From: Actinomycetota bacterium
GTDB taxonomy: Bacteria; Actinomycetota; Actinomycetes; Mycobacteriales; Micromonosporaceae
Assembly (NCBI GenBank): GCA_005885555.1
Contig: VAWN01000046.1
Span: 1-64,000 of the forward strand
Length of the DNA stretch: 64,000 nt
Reading direction: 5' to 3'
Shown: piece by piece, positions 63,242 to 64,000 of the stretch
Position numbering within the stretch: position 1 is the stretch's first letter
Layout: every line of letters begins with the position of its first letter
The notes under the pieces: generated by a model
Seen by the model: the letters and a program-made list of their open reading frames with translations, nothing else
Databases searched by the model: none
Told to the model about the DNA's origin: nothing
Program-made: the position numbers and the translations under genes

Positions 63242-64000
63242 GTGACCGCGCTGCCACTGATCGACATCTCCGGTCCGGATCCGGCCGCGACCGCCCCGGA
63301 CATCGAGGCCGCGTGCCGCCGGTACGGATTCTTCTACGTCACCGGCCACGGCGTACCCGCAGCCGCGCTCGACCGTCTCGACCGCGCGGCCCGGGCGTTC
63401 TTCGCCCTTCCGCCGGCCGCCAAGATGGAGATCGCGATGGTGCGCGGCGGGCCGGCGTGGCGCGGGTACTTTCCGGTGGGCGCCGAGCTGACCGCGGGCC
63501 GGCCGGACCTGAAGGAGGGACTGTACTTCGGCACCGAGCTGCCGGACGGCCACCCGCGGGCCGGCCTGCCGCTGCACGGGCGCAACCTGTTCCCGCGGCA
63601 GGTACCCGGGCTCGGGCCGGCGGTACTGTCCTATCTGGACAGTCTGCACGGCGTGGCGCAGAAGGTGTTGCGCGGCGTCGCGGTGAGCCTCGGACTGGAC
63701 GCGGAGTACTTCGCGAGCGGGTACACCGCGCAACCGACCGTGCTGTTCCGCATCTTCCACTACCCGGCCGCGCCGCCGGACACCGAGGACTGGGGCGTCG
63801 GCGAGCACACCGACTACGGACTGCTGACCCTGCTCGCGCAGGACGGCAACGGCGGGCTGGCGGTGCGTACCCCGGACTTCACGATGACGGTCGAACCGCT
63901 GCCGGGCTGGCCCGCGCAAGGCGACCCGCAGCCCTACGGCGACTACCTCGTCGCCAAGGTGGCCAGGGTGTTCCCCGAGCTTGGGCTCACCCTTCCCCGC
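63242..64000 (+). CDS. 2-oxoglutarate/Fe(II) oxygenase (isopenicillin N synthase-like), internally deleted, runs off the window
   Basis: 253 residues visible. The N-terminal DIOX_N region is intact ([36 protein letters not shown]), as is the first half of the iron site ([26 protein letters not shown], giving H-x-D). In family members about 55 residues later come the distal His and the R-x-S motif that holds 2-oxoglutarate. Here RTPD joins directly to [11 protein letters not shown]...[17 protein letters not shown], which is normally the extreme C-terminus. No His or R-x-S occurs in the 62 residues after the Asp. It is therefore predicted inactive. The GTG start has GACGAT 6 nt upstream. Confidence 0.85.
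   Translation, partial: MTALPLIDISGPDPAATAPDIEAACRRYGFFYVTGHGVPAAALDRLDRAARAFFALPPAAKMEIAMVRGGPAWRGYFPVGAELTAGRPDLKEGLYFGTELPDGHPRAGLPLHGRNLFPRQVPGLGPAVLSYLDSLHGVAQKVLRGVAVSLGLDAEYFASGYTAQPTVLFRIFHYPAAPPDTEDWGVGEHTDYGLLTLLAQDGNGGLAVRTPDFTMTVEPLPGWPAQGDPQPYGDYLVAKVARVFPELGLTLPR

Overview
This is a 64 kb chromosomal window from a very GC-rich (about 72% by eye) actinomycete. A Micromonosporaceae-like or Streptomyces-like organism is the best guess. The evidence is the futalosine menaquinone genes mqnB/mqnD, SepH, a mycothiol-type maleylpyruvate isomerase, XPB-type helicase, DUF3027, DUF2530, DUF3618 and DUF6131 proteins, GTG/TTG starts and near-universal G/C third codon positions. I see no transposase, integrase, CRISPR array, rRNA or tRNA.

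Layout. 1-23.2 kb is conserved actinobacterial core: the 3' part of groEL, a subtilisin-like lipoprotein divergent from glpD, the XPB helicase and its large partner, a HAD phosphatase and cold-shock protein, an MFS-mqnB-mqnD operon, DUF3027, DUF2530, a MarR/MFS efflux pair, a mycothiol-dependent isomerase, thpR, an aldo/keto reductase, sepH, serC and a short citrate synthase. 23.5-32.6 kb runs mostly on the plus strand: pdxH, an MFS protein, galactose mutarotase, nitroreductase, acyl-CoA dehydrogenases, DUF4230, an orphan MsiK/UgpC-like ABC ATPase and a VOC protein. 32.7-36.0 kb is one very large gene joining a GGDEF diguanylate cyclase domain to STAND-type ATPase and TPR-like regions. 36.2-46.7 kb is a Rieske protein and an alpha-glucan/trehalose island: a debranching-type GDE, a glgX/treX split into two reading frames, treY, treZ and malQ. 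46.7-64 kb is accessory: sugar-acid dehydratase, alcohol dehydrogenase, secreted GH75 chitosanase, GH18 chitinase and CBM56-GH64 glucanase, two regulators, small membrane proteins, a flavin amine oxidase, a frameshifted beta-helix protein and a damaged 2-oxoglutarate oxygenase.

How it fits together. The window combines core metabolism (G3P oxidation, serine, citrate, PLP, menaquinone) with storage-glucan breakdown and trehalose synthesis (TreX/GlgX, TreY, TreZ, MalQ). It adds secreted hydrolases for fungal or crustacean wall polymers (chitosan, chitin, beta-1,3-glucan), as expected of a soil saprophyte. An orphan MsiK-like ATPase could energise sugar import.

Four signals stand out. (1) The palindrome GGTACC is roughly ten-fold over-represented, in all codon frames and outside genes. 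(2) At least a dozen genes show a leaderless promoter layout: a TANNNT box exactly 6-7 nt before an ATG/GTG. In two places these are arranged back to back. (3) The GGDEF-STAND-TPR fusion is a candidate ligand-gated c-di-GMP synthase. (4) Several genes are damaged or remodelled: split glgX, frameshifted beta-helix, a 2OG oxygenase lacking its distal His, and mqnB with a palindromic element read through in frame.
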